Shown here: positions 1 through 8,259 of the stretch, in pieces
Numbering within the stretch: position 1 is the stretch's first letter
Layout of the letters: every line of letters starts with the position of its first letter
NCBI RefSeq assembly: GCF_024206475.1
Contig: NZ_JAMBPR010000021.1
Span: forward strand, 62,001 to 126,000
Direction: 5' to 3'
From: Paraburkholderia sp. CNPSo 3274
GTDB lineage: Bacteria > Pseudomonadota > Gammaproteobacteria > Burkholderiales > Burkholderiaceae
Length of the DNA stretch: 64,000 bases
The notes under the pieces: model-generated
Database searches by the model: none
The model's input: only the letters and a program-made list of their open reading frames with translations
What the model was told of the DNA's origin: nothing
Made by a program: the position numbers and the translations under genes

Positions 1-754
1 CGCGGCGGCGAGTTCGCGCAGGCGCGCCGTGTAGTGGCGGCCGGGCAGGGCGCCGAGTGTGACCTGTGCGGTGTCGCCGGTGTGTAGCGCGGCCACGGCG
101 CGCTCGGGCAGGTCGCAGACCACGTCGACGTCGCCGCTCCACGCGAGTTGGTAGACGGCCTGGCCGGCCTGCACGTACTGGCCGGTATCGGCGTTTTCGG
201 CCGTGATGACGCCCGCGTGGTCGGCAACGATCTGTGTGTAGCGCAACTGGTTCGTTGCCAGCGCGAGCTGCTGCTGCGCCTGATCGCGCTGGGCCGCGGC
301 CGATGCGTACGCATCCTGGGTCTGTTCGAGTTGTGCGCGGGCGATGAGATTAGCCGCCGATTGGGCCGTGTCGCGATCGAGCTGCTGCCTGGCGATGCTG
401 CGCGGCGTCGAATTGGGCCTGTGCGCTTGCCGCGTTCTTTTCGAAGTCCGCTGGATCGAGCCGCGCGAGTGTCTGGCCGGGCTTGACGCTGTCACCAAGG
501 CGCACGCTGCGCTCGATGATCTTGCCGTTCACGCGAAACGAAAGCGGCGTGGCATTGCGCGCCTCGATATCGCCGGGGTAGGCGGGGCTCACGCCGCCGC
601 CGTCGGGGTGCACGGTCATCGAGACGACCGGGCGCGGCTGCGGCGGCGCTTCCTTTTGCTTGCCGCAGGCAGCCAGCGCGGCAACGCCGAGCACGAGAAG
701 CACATTCGCGGCATGCCGCCACGGCGCACTGAATTTACCGGTACCACTGCGCAT
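1..754 (-). pseudogene. RND efflux periplasmic adaptor lipoprotein, frameshifted, 3' end outside window
   Basis: This is the membrane-fusion (adaptor) subunit of an RND multidrug efflux pump, which bridges the inner-membrane pump and the outer-membrane channel. From ATG at 754 the protein has a lipoprotein signal with lipobox LAAC at residues 27-30. The adaptor core follows, with PVVSMTV and the barrel-sandwich phrase GKIIERSVRLGDSVKPGQTL. The frame then runs to a stop near 350. The coiled-coil hairpin continues in another frame from about 400 down to position 1 (QQLDRDTAQSAANLIARAQL, later IVADHAGVITAENADTG). One extra base or two missing bases near 391-400 explains this. The ATG at 754 is preferred over an upstream start at 883 because the lipoprotein signal begins there. 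The gene is divergent from the TetR regulator at 1008. The frameshift may be real or a sequencing error. Family assignment is firm; whether the gene works is uncertain. Confidence 0.8.
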
Positions 755-914
755 CCTGCTCGGTGCGCCACGACCGCAACGATTCACCTGGACCTCGATA
801 GGCTGGGTGCGCACGCAGACCACAAAACCGCCAGGCCGGTTGCGCCACCGTTGAGTCACGGGCGCGGCGCGGCTCGCGCGCACACCCGGACTTGGGATGA
901 TGAGTCGGATTCTA

Positions 915-928
915 ATACAACCTTGTAT
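915..928. promoter_or_regulatory. Palindrome, likely TetR operator
   Basis: Perfect inverted repeat ATACAA-CC-TTGTAT in the gap between the RND adaptor and the TetR gene. AcrR/TtgR-type repressors usually bind palindromes in exactly this divergent position. Binding by the adjacent regulator is inference. Confidence 0.5.
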
Positions 929-1007
929 CTGAGTGCGAAACTGAATCCGAGGAATGTTTCAGTGCTAGACTCGCGTCAATCCGCGACACATAACGACGCC
1001 CCACGCC

Positions 1008-1625
1008 ATGAAGCGCATCCGACTCACCCGCGAACAAAGCCGCGACCAGACGCGCGAGCGCCTGCTCGACGCCGCGCAGGCCATGTTCATGAAAAAAGGG
1101 TTCGTGGGTACGAGCGTCGAGGACATCGCGCATGCGGCGGGGTACACACGCGGCGCGTTCTATTCGAACTTTTCGGGCAAGTCGGACCTGCTCGTGGAAT
1201 TGCTGCGGCGCGATCACGAAGCCATGCAGACCGATCTGCGCGCCATGTTCGAGACCGAGGTCTCGCGCGAGCAGATGGAGGCGCGCGTGCTCGCCTATTA
1301 CAGTCGCATGCCGCAGGACAACAAGGTCTTCCTGCTGTGGGTGGAAGCCAAGCTGCTGGCCACGCGCGACGCGCGCTTTCGCACGCGCTTTAACGCGTTC
1401 ATGAAGGAAAAGCGCGAAAGTCTTGCCGTGTATATCGAGGAATTTGCGGCGCGCGTGGGCACGCCAGTGCCGCTCGATCCGGATTTGCTCGCGGTCGGGC
1501 TGATGGGTCTGTGCGATGGGGTGCAGTTTCTGGCCACGGCCGATCCGCAGCATGTCACGCCGCCGGTCGTCGAAACCGTGCTGGGGACTTTTTTCGCGCG
1601 CGTCGTGTTCGGCCGCGACGCGTGA
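1008..1625 (+). CDS. TetR/AcrR family transcriptional regulator
   Basis: Predicted cytoplasmic repressor of 205 residues, the usual TetR length. The N-terminal helix-turn-helix spans about residues 12-57 and contains the phrases LLDAAQAMFMKKGF, TSVEDIAHAAGYTRGAFYSNF and SGKSDLL, which are classic for AcrR-type regulators. The C-terminal helical ligand domain is not diagnostic for a particular ligand. The gene is transcribed away from the RND adaptor gene, with a palindrome at 915-928 in the shared promoter region, so control of the efflux pump in response to a pump substrate is the natural inference. The ATG start is the first in frame after the AT-richer promoter stretch. Confidence 0.9.
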   Translation: MKRIRLTREQSRDQTRERLLDAAQAMFMKKGFVGTSVEDIAHAAGYTRGAFYSNFSGKSDLLVELLRRDHEAMQTDLRAMFETEVSREQMEARVLAYYSRMPQDNKVFLLWVEAKLLATRDARFRTRFNAFMKEKRESLAVYIEEFAARVGTPVPLDPDLLAVGLMGLCDGVQFLATADPQHVTPPVVETVLGTFFARVVFGRDA

Positions 1626-1659
1626 GCCCAGCGCGCACGCAGCCCACGACGCGCGCGAT

Positions 1660-1890
1660 TCAGGCGCCGAGGCCAGGGCCGTAGTTGCTGCCGATCAGCC
1701 GCGTAACGGACGCGACGTCCTGGTAGTCCTGCTCGGGCATGCCGTCGAGGATGGCGAGCACCTCGTTGCTGGCGCCGGCCTCGCGCGCGGCGTCCACGAG
1801 TTCGTCCTTGTTGGCGGGCCAGCGCACTTCGCGCAGCACGTCGGCGAATTGCAGATCGATGGGTTCGTCGGGAATGCGAGAGGCTGACAT
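1660..1890 (-). CDS. DUF2795 domain protein
   Basis: Small 76-residue soluble protein matching the DUF2795 family in length and pattern: hydrophobic IDLQFADVLREVRWPANKDELVDAA, then a helix with VLAILDGMPEQDYQDVASVTRLIG. No catalytic residues are apparent. Members are common in Burkholderiaceae and actinobacteria, and their function is not established. It stands alone and is convergent with the TetR gene, with only about 34 bases between the two stops. Confidence 0.75.
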   Translation of the reverse strand: MSASRIPDEPIDLQFADVLREVRWPANKDELVDAAREAGASNEVLAILDGMPEQDYQDVASVTRLIGSNYGPGLGA

Positions 1891-2135
1891 GCGTGGCGTC
1901 CTTTGCGCGGGCGGCCGGCGTTGGCGGTCCGCGTCGTCGTCTCGTTTGTTGTGCGGATTTTGTTCAGATTTTGTTCGCGCTTTGTGTTTGCATTGCAGCG
2001 CGCAGCGCTAGCGCCGCGCCTCAAGCATACACAATCCACCTCGCACGCCTTCGCGGCGTGTGCACGCACTGCTCATTTGCCGCTCATGCGCCGCATTGCC
2101 TTGCCGCTTGTTCGCAAGCGGTGTACCGGTCAGGC

Positions 2136-2408
2136 TCAGGTCTGCTCGTGCAGGTCCGGGCTTAGCGTTTTGTCCAGCCGATGCGACCTGGGCAGCGTGA
2201 GGTACTCCCAGCGTTGCGGACCGTTCACGGTCACGGGCACGTTGGGGGCGGGGGGCGCCACGGGGGCGTCGTAGGCGTGCGACAGTCCATTTGCGAGCGG
2301 GATGTGAGCGCTGGCCTGGGCGACCGGTGAGTCCTGCGCGGTGCGTACCGGAGCGGCGAAGCAAGACGCCGACAACAGCACGGTGGTCATCAGTGTCGAG
2401 GTTTTCAT
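2136..2408 (-). CDS. Small secreted protein of unknown function
   Basis: A 90-residue protein with an N-terminal signal peptide (MKTSTLMTTVLLSASCFA, cleavage probably after the Ala-Pro region) and a proline- and alanine-rich mature part ending in WEYLTLPRSHRLDKTLSPDL. The start is set by a strong Shine-Dalgarno, AAAGGAGGT, just upstream of ATG at 2408. No domain was recognised. It probably acts in the periplasm. It is monocistronic as far as can be seen. Confidence 0.6.
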   Translation of the reverse strand: MKTSTLMTTVLLSASCFAAPVRTAQDSPVAQASAHIPLANGLSHAYDAPVAPPAPNVPVTVNGPQRWEYLTLPRSHRLDKTLSPDLHEQT

Positions 2409-2655
2409 CGCTCGACCTCCTTTCTCATGCGGCCCACAGGTCGCAGCAAGCGCCGTACCGCGTCCGCCAGCCTTGGTGGCGGCGCAGGCAGCCGCGCCAG
2501 CCGGGGCGGCCCGGCGCGCTGCTACGCGAACGCGCAACGAGCCGCCTGGACGGCTCATGTGCGCGAGGCGCATACGGAAATACCATAATGGCAGGAAATG
2601 CGTCGACACGTCTCGAACGCGCGTGCTTTTTTGCCGGCGCGGCCGTTACGCGGGA

Positions 2656-4014
2656 CTAAAGGGAGGGTCCGCGCAGCGCCTCGAAGCGCGTCCAGGGCCA
2701 CGACGGGCGGTCGCGCATATAACCGTTGAGCCAGTTCCATTGCGGGTGCCGCTGCATGAACGCCTGGGCGTCGAACGGGCGGCCGCAGGGATGGCCCCAG
2801 CGCGCCCAGAACGATAGATCGCGCGCCATTTCGCTGTCGACCACCTTGCCGTCGTTCGCGCCCCATGGGTTGAACGGCCCGTGGTCCGCGCCGCCGAAGC
2901 GCGCGTCGTCGAGTTCGAGATGGCCGCAGATCGTGCGCGAGCACGGGTTGTCGCTGCGCTCGAGGTAGACGTCGTGGTGGTCCGCGATCATCGCCTTGGC
3001 GAGTTCGGCGTCGATCGCGCCGCGGTGCTCCTGCACGAGTTGCATGAAGCGCAGGCGGCGCGCGCCGTTGCGGCGCACGTCGGTGTAGTCGTCCGCTTCG
3101 CCGGTGCATTCCTGGTTGCGGATCTTGAGGTCCGTTGCCGTGTTGAAACCGCTGTAGAAGCCGTCTTTCGTGCTCTCGAAGCCCGCGTGCTGCAGGCCCA
3201 GTTCATAGCGCGCGATCTCGCCCGTTTTGATGTCGCCGAGAAGCCAGCTGTTCACATAGCCCGCGTTGTTCGCCTGCGCGAACATCTCGCACCATTGCGC
3301 AATGCTCGACGCATATTGCGTTGCCCGGCGCGAGCGATAGAACTCCGGGGCGCCGTTCGCGCGGTAGCCCACGAAGTTCGAGATGGTCGTCTCCGTCACC
3401 ATCAGGCCCGCGCCGTTGATCCAGAAGTCGGTGAGGCTCGAGATGCAGCCGGGCAGGCCCTGCATGAGGATGCGGTGCCCCGAGTCGGGCACGATATCGA
3501 ACACGACGTTGAAGGCGTCGCCGGCCGCGTAGCGGTCCCACGAGTTGTGCGCCATAACGATGCGGCCGCCGCGCGTCGCGCTGCCCGTCGCGATGAAGGC
3601 GCTGCAGTGGTGGCCGCGCCGCCCGCGCCACGGGCGCACCGCGGATTGCCCCAGGGGCGCCTGCTGCGCTGCGACATGAACCGGCCACCAGCTCTGCAGC
3701 AGGTCCATGTAGCCGTTCCAGGCGAGCACTTCGGCGAACTTGAGACCCGCGCCGTCGGCGATGCCCTGGATCTCGTCGGCGAATTCGGTGTCGAGGCGCG
3801 GCGCGAACTGCACGATCGCCGCGTTGATGAAGGTGTCGAAGTCCTCACCCGTGTCCCATTTCGCGAGGTAGCGGGCGGTGCGGATCGCGTTGCGTATTTC
3901 GGTGGCAAGCAATTTGCCGTGCTGCTCGCCGCGGTCGTAAGGCTCGCCCTGCAAGTGCACGAATATCCAGCCCGCGTGGTCGCGGCGTACGGCTTCGAGT
4001 GAGGGTTCGCTCAT
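2656..4014 (-). CDS. Phospholipase B-like / C45-type N-terminal nucleophile hydrolase
   Basis: Protein of about 452 residues resembling the phospholipase B-like and C45 acyltransferase/peptidase group of Ntn hydrolases. The likely nucleophile is the Cys in GRRGHHCSAF, around residue 142. It is followed by family landmarks AHNSWDRY, LMQGLPGCISSLTDFWINGAGL and TETTISN, close to the pattern of PLBD proteins (HNTW, SYPG, GLVVTETT). Such enzymes activate by self-cleavage before the nucleophile and then hydrolyse amide or ester bonds; the substrate here is unknown. No signal peptide was seen, so it may be cytoplasmic, unlike eukaryotic lysosomal relatives. ATG at 4014 is preferred because GGAG lies about 5 bases upstream; ATG at 4029 is the alternative. 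Confidence 0.7.
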   Translation of the reverse strand: MSEPSLEAVRRDHAGWIFVHLQGEPYDRGEQHGKLLATEIRNAIRTARYLAKWDTGEDFDTFINAAIVQFAPRLDTEFADEIQGIADGAGLKFAEVLAWNGYMDLLQSWWPVHVAAQQAPLGQSAVRPWRGRRGHHCSAFIATGSATRGGRIVMAHNSWDRYAAGDAFNVVFDIVPDSGHRILMQGLPGCISSLTDFWINGAGLMVTETTISNFVGYRANGAPEFYRSRRATQYASSIAQWCEMFAQANNAGYVNSWLLGDIKTGEIARYELGLQHAGFESTKDGFYSGFNTATDLKIRNQECTGEADDYTDVRRNGARRLRFMQLVQEHRGAIDAELAKAMIADHHDVYLERSDNPCSRTICGHLELDDARFGGADHGPFNPWGANDGKVVDSEMARDLSFWARWGHPCGRPFDAQAFMQRHPQWNWLNGYMRDRPSWPWTRFEALRGPSL

Positions 4015-4106
4015 CTTCGCTCCGGTCATCCCCGCGTCGATTCTCGCTGCCTCCTGCGCGCGCGTCCGTACGCGGGCGCACAGCGCGGCCGCGTAGCGTG
4101 TTTCCC

Positions 4107-4119
4107 TCTAGATTCTAGA
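4107..4119. promoter_or_regulatory. CTAG-containing palindrome upstream of the Ntn hydrolase
   Basis: TCTAGA-T-TCTAGA, symmetric around the central base, in the short gap upstream of the Ntn hydrolase gene and after the end of the ClC gene. It could be an operator; no cognate regulator was identified. Confidence 0.3.
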
Positions 4120-4162
4120 AAATCCGTCGCGCTTTGCCACACGCCTCGCGCGCTGGCCTCGC

Positions 4163-5908
4163 CTACCGCTCGGCGTTCATGCGCTGATAGGCGTCGAGGA
4201 GCGAAGTTTTGTACACCACGCCCGCGAGCGTCGGCTCGCGCGTGCTTTCGACCACGGGCAGGCGCTCGCCCTGGAACGACATGAAGTGCTGCAGGCCGAC
4301 GGCGAGCGGCATGTCGGGCGTGAGCACGTCGAAGGTCGGCTTCAGATAGTCGCGGGCGTGCTTATTCGAGGTGTCGCGCTTTTGCAGCAGGTCCGAGGTG
4401 ATGTCGGCCAGCGCCACCGCGCCGAGAAAGCGCCCAGCCTCGTCGGTCACGTAGAGGTACTTCACCGGATACTCGAGGAACACGCGCGTCATCTCCTGCA
4501 CCGTAGCGCTCCCCAGCACGACCGTCTGCGCGGGGCGCACCAGTTCGCGCATCTGCGTCATGCGCAGGCGCATGCGCTCGGCCTCCTCGCGGTTGCGATG
4601 CAGCGTGATTTCGTACATCGACGCCTTGCCGATCGCGCGCGCGACGAAATACGCAACCACGCACGAGAGCATGAGCGGCAGCACCACCTGGTAGCTCAGC
4701 GTCATCTCGAAGATCATCAGGATGGCCATGAGCGGCGCCTGGGTCGCGCCCGCGAGGAACGCGCCCATGCCCACCATCGCGTAGGCGTACGGCGCGGAGG
4801 TTCCGTCGGGCCAGAGCGCGTGCATGCCCTGGCCGAACAGGCAGCCGAGCACGGCGCCCATGAAGAGCGTTGGCGTGAACACGCCGCCCACGGCGCCCGA
4901 GCCGACCGTCGCGGCCGTCGCGATGAGCTTGAAGACGAGCACCGTGGCGAGCGCGGTCCAGGTCCAGGGCGAATGGAGGATGGAGTTCACGACGCTATAG
5001 CCGTTGCCCCAGACCTCGGGCGTCCACACGGAAAGGATGCCGACTACGAGGCCACCGAGCGCGAGCCGCAGGGGCAGCGGCGCGTTGATGCGGCCAAAGC
5101 CCTTCTTCGCGGTGGCCATCATCATGAGGAACTGCGGCGCGAGCACGCCGCACAGGAGGCCGAGCGCCACGAAGAGCAGCACCTCGACACCCGTCACCGG
5201 CGGGAACACGGGCATCTCGTAAGGCGGCTTGTAGCCCGCGAATTCGCGCATGGTGATGTTGGCGACGACCGAGGAGACGACGATCGGCCCGAAGCTTTCC
5301 ATCACGATGGACCCGAGCACGATTTCGGTCACGAAGAAGGCGCCGGCGATGGGCGCGTTGTACGCCGAGGTGATACCGGCCGCCGCGCCGCACGCGACGA
5401 GCAGGCGCAGCCGCGTCGGATCGAAGTGGACCCAGCGGCCGATCAGCGAGGCGGCGAGGGCGGCGAGCTGTACCATCGGGCCTTCACGGCCGATCGAGCC
5501 GCCGCTCGCGATCGTGAAGAGCGACGAGAGGCTGCGCCAGATGCTCGTGCCGACGGGCATGACGCCGTCGCCGATCGCCACCGCCTCGATGTAGTCGGCA
5601 TGGATCGCCTTACCGCTATTGCTGGGCGCCTTGCGCCGCGCGAGCAGCAGCAGACATCCCGCGATGAAGCCGCCTGCGGCTGGCATCCAGATGCGCCGGT
5701 GCCACGGCAGATGGCGCGCCATCTCGACGAGGCTGCCTTCGCTGCCCGTGAAAAGCATTTGCACATGCGCGATGCCCTCGCGAAAGATCACGGTCGCAAA
5801 CGCGCCCGCAACGCCGACGATGACCGACCAGATCAGCATCGTATGGGCGTCGGACAGGCGAAAGAGATCGCGGGCGCGGGTGCGCAGTTTCAGCAGGAAT
5901 GACAGCAC
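4163..5908 (-). CDS. ClC-type chloride channel/transporter with C-terminal CBS pair
   Basis: Integral inner-membrane ClC family protein of 581 residues that moves Cl- (or exchanges Cl- for H+). About ten hydrophobic segments occupy residues 20-430. The motif GSIGREGP (137-144) holds the gating glutamate, and GVFTP (342-346) matches the GxFxP anion-site motif. The usual GSGIP loop is replaced by SNSGKAI around residue 96, as in many bacterial CBS-bearing ClC proteins. Two CBS domains follow from about residue 455 to 575 (QEMTRVFLEYPVKYLYVTDE; FDVLTPDMPLAVGLQHFMSF) and probably sense adenine nucleotides or ionic strength. It appears to be a single transcription unit. Confidence 0.92.
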   Translation of the reverse strand: MLSFLLKLRTRARDLFRLSDAHTMLIWSVIVGVAGAFATVIFREGIAHVQMLFTGSEGSLVEMARHLPWHRRIWMPAAGGFIAGCLLLLARRKAPSNSGKAIHADYIEAVAIGDGVMPVGTSIWRSLSSLFTIASGGSIGREGPMVQLAALAASLIGRWVHFDPTRLRLLVACGAAAGITSAYNAPIAGAFFVTEIVLGSIVMESFGPIVVSSVVANITMREFAGYKPPYEMPVFPPVTGVEVLLFVALGLLCGVLAPQFLMMMATAKKGFGRINAPLPLRLALGGLVVGILSVWTPEVWGNGYSVVNSILHSPWTWTALATVLVFKLIATAATVGSGAVGGVFTPTLFMGAVLGCLFGQGMHALWPDGTSAPYAYAMVGMGAFLAGATQAPLMAILMIFEMTLSYQVVLPLMLSCVVAYFVARAIGKASMYEITLHRNREEAERMRLRMTQMRELVRPAQTVVLGSATVQEMTRVFLEYPVKYLYVTDEAGRFLGAVALADITSDLLQKRDTSNKHARDYLKPTFDVLTPDMPLAVGLQHFMSFQGERLPVVESTREPTLAGVVYKTSLLDAYQRMNAER

Positions 5909-6067
5909 GGCGGGCGGGTCAGGTTACGGGTGAAAGAAAGCCGCGCGTGCGCGGAGCGCGACGTGCGGCGGCAAGCATAACGGGTGCGCTGCGGCAACTG
6001 CGCGGCAACTGCGCGCCGCGTGCATGAAACCGCGCGGCTGCGGACACCATCCACGGCCCGCGCGCAC

Positions 6068-6802
6068 TCAGCGCACGGCCCGATCGAGTTCGGGGTAGTG
6101 CCGGAAGATCCCCGTTTCGTTGAACGGCAGCCGCCGCTCCGAGTCGAGATAGGCGGCGATATTCGGGCGCTTCGCCACGGCGTCGCGCAGCGCGACGACA
6201 TGCGGGTAGTGATCCGCGAAATGCTTCGTCGCTTTTGGAAACGCATAGCGCAGGCCCTCGACGATCTGAAACGTCGACAGATCGACATAGGTGAGCGTGT
6301 TGCCCACCATGTGGCGCGGGCCGTCCGGATTCTGCGCGAGCACGCGCTCGAAATAGCTCATGAATTTCGGCATGCGATGCGCGATGAAATCCGCCGAGCG
6401 CGCCTTCGCTGCGTCCTTCTGGTCCTCGTAATAGAGCCCGCTCGCGATGGGATGATGCGTGTCGTGCGCCTCGGTCACGAGGTCCGCGATCGTGAGCTGC
6501 AGGCCGTTCGCCACGATGCGCAAGCCCTCGTCGCGCGGCGCGAGCTTGAGCTTCGCGCCGAGATAGAAAAGGATATTGGCGGTTTGCGGCACGATGAGGT
6601 CGCCGTCCTTGAGAAAGGGCGGGGCGTAAGGCGGATACGGCTCGGCGCTCTCCAGTTCGCCCATCATCGCGCCGATGCCGAGGCCGTCCTTCTTCTCGCC
6701 GCGCGCCACGTCCACGTAGGGCGCCTGCGCTTCTTCCAGCGCGAGCCGCACGAATTCGCCCCGGCCCTGCAGACCGTCCCAGTAATAGAGTTCGTATGCC
6801 AT
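6068..6802 (-). CDS. Glutathione S-transferase family protein
   Basis: Cytosolic GST of 244 residues. The N-terminal thioredoxin-like domain begins ELYYWDGLQGRGEFVRLALE, with the Tyr and RGE arrangement of Tyr-type GSTs. VPQTANILFYLG supplies the usual glutathione-binding cis-Pro and Ser/Thr region (here PQTA). The C-terminal helical domain runs to the end (PNIAAYLDSERRLPFNETGI). It would conjugate or reduce electrophiles with glutathione; the substrate cannot be told. An upstream in-frame extension to 6994 was rejected because the GST fold begins at ATG 6802. The downstream neighbour is the ClC gene, about 160 bases away. Confidence 0.88.
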   Translation of the reverse strand: MAYELYYWDGLQGRGEFVRLALEEAQAPYVDVARGEKKDGLGIGAMMGELESAEPYPPYAPPFLKDGDLIVPQTANILFYLGAKLKLAPRDEGLRIVANGLQLTIADLVTEAHDTHHPIASGLYYEDQKDAAKARSADFIAHRMPKFMSYFERVLAQNPDGPRHMVGNTLTYVDLSTFQIVEGLRYAFPKATKHFADHYPHVVALRDAVAKRPNIAAYLDSERRLPFNETGIFRHYPELDRAVR

Positions 6803-6945
6803 CGGTCGTCCCCTTGCGTTCATTGCCGTGCTCGCCACGGCCTGCGCGGACGCTGCCCACGCAACGGACAGCAACGCACAGTATCGCTCGCAACCGTCGC
6901 GCCTGGTTCGCGCGTGACGGCGCTGGGGTGCCGCGCGCAGAAACG

Positions 6946-6970
6946 CAAAAAGCCCCGCCGCAAGCGGGGC
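6946..6970 (-). terminator. Rho-independent terminator of yeiH
   Basis: GCCCCGC-CGCAA-GCGGGGC stem-loop (6952-6970). On the minus strand it is followed by a run of Ts (the A-run at 6947-6951). It lies about 60 bases beyond the yeiH stop. Confidence 0.8.
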
Positions 6971-7033
6971 CGGTGGCCGGGAGCGCCGGCGCACAGGGGA
7001 TCGGGTCGGGGCGCGCTGCCCTTGGGCGCCGGG

Positions 7034-8107
7034 TCATCCGAACAGGCGCTCCACGCCCCAGGTGATCGCGAGACCGCCGCCGACCAGCCAGACGTAGATG
7101 ATGAAACCGGCGGTCAACGCCCGCGGGCCGGCCTGGCGAATCTGCGAGACGCGCGTCTCGATGCCGAGCGCCGTCATCGCCATGGTGAGCGCGAAGGTGT
7201 CGAGCGTATTGACCGCGTGGGTGGCCGTTTCGGGCAGCACGTGGAGCGAATTGACGACCACGAGCGCGAGGAAGCCGAGCGCGAACCAGGGCACCGCGAG
7301 CTTGCGCGCGCCGCCGTGGCTGGCGTGGCCGTCGGCTGCTGCCTTGCTGCGCGCGGCGCGATTGAGCCACACGCCGAGCACGAGCAGGACCGGCACGAGC
7401 AGCATCACGCGCGTCATCTTGACGATGGTGGCGATGTGCGTGGCCTCCGGGCTCACATTGCTCGCCGCGCCCACCACCTGCGCCACTTCGTGAATCGTGC
7501 CGCCGAAGAAGAGCCCGGCGCCGAGCGTATCCAGATGCAGCCAGCCTGCGCGGAACAGCACCGGGTAGAGGAACATCGAAAGCGTGCCGAACAGCACGAC
7601 GCTGCCGACTGCCATGGCGCTCTTGTGCGGCTTCGATTGCAGCGTGGATTCGAAGGCGAGCACGGCCGCCGCGCCGCAGATCGCGCTGCCGGCCGCAGTC
7701 AGAATGGCGGTGTCGCGGTCGAGCTTGAGGAGCTTCATGCCGACCCAGGTGCCGATCACGAGCGTGCTCACGACGATCGCGACCGATTCGACGAGCCCCG
7801 GCACGCCGACCTGGCCGATTTCCTGCAGGCTCACGCGCAGCCCGAAGAACGCCACGGCGATGCGCAGCAGCTTGCGCGCGGAGAAGTTCACGCCGGCGGC
7901 CCAGCTTTCGGGCATGCCGTCGCGCAGCGCATTGCCATAGATCGCGCCCGCGACGATGCCGACGATCAGCGGACTCATGCCGAGCCCGGCGATCGCGGGC
8001 AGCGAGGCGATGCTCGTGACGGCTGCCGCGAAGAGCGCGACGAACAGTACGCCGTTGAGCTGCCCGCGGGTGGACGGCAACGCGTGCGCAAGACTGGGTG
8101 TAGACAT
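7034..8107 (-). CDS. yeiH: YeiH family putative sulfate exporter (UPF0324)
   Basis: Inner-membrane protein of 357 residues with roughly ten transmembrane helices and the conserved signatures of the YeiH/UPF0324 family: GLRVSLQEIG, AAGSAICGAAAVLAFE, LFFGGTIHEVAQVVGAA and ALGIETRVSQIRQAG. Family members are proposed exporters of sulfate or related anions, which is not firmly proven. It is divergent from a LysR gene. The same pairing occurs in E. coli, where yeiE and yeiH are neighbours, supporting regulation by that LysR protein. ATG at 8107 is preceded by a purine-rich AGAGAGAAG. Confidence 0.9.
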   Translation of the reverse strand: MSTPSLAHALPSTRGQLNGVLFVALFAAAVTSIASLPAIAGLGMSPLIVGIVAGAIYGNALRDGMPESWAAGVNFSARKLLRIAVAFFGLRVSLQEIGQVGVPGLVESVAIVVSTLVIGTWVGMKLLKLDRDTAILTAAGSAICGAAAVLAFESTLQSKPHKSAMAVGSVVLFGTLSMFLYPVLFRAGWLHLDTLGAGLFFGGTIHEVAQVVGAASNVSPEATHIATIVKMTRVMLLVPVLLVLGVWLNRAARSKAAADGHASHGGARKLAVPWFALGFLALVVVNSLHVLPETATHAVNTLDTFALTMAMTALGIETRVSQIRQAGPRALTAGFIIYVWLVGGGLAITWGVERLFG

Positions 8108-8169
8108 GACGGCCTCTCTTCTCTCTACCGGGCGAGCCGGTCGAAAAATGGGGTAGCGAACAGGTCGCT

Positions 8170-8230
8170 ATCGAATGGTCTAATCCTAATTTAGATATAT
8201 CGATATGAAAAATCGTGATTTGTGAAGTAA
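8170..8230. promoter_or_regulatory. AT-rich divergent promoter region of yeiH and LysR gene
   Basis: Strongly AT-rich island in an otherwise GC-rich region. It contains the palindrome ATATCGATAT (8197-8206) and TAAT/ATTA-like repeats just upstream. LysR-type regulators usually bind such sites between divergent genes. Confidence 0.5.
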
Positions 8231-8259
8231 TATATAGGACAACACGATGGTTTTCCACG

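Noticed and set aside
4286..5902. Long open frame opposite the ClC gene
   Set aside because: His/Arg/Asp-rich low-complexity translation typical of the antisense of a GC-rich membrane-protein gene; no family features.
5984..8194. 736-codon plus-strand frame
   Set aside because: Antisense shadow of the GST and yeiH genes, rich in His/Arg/Glu repeats without domains.
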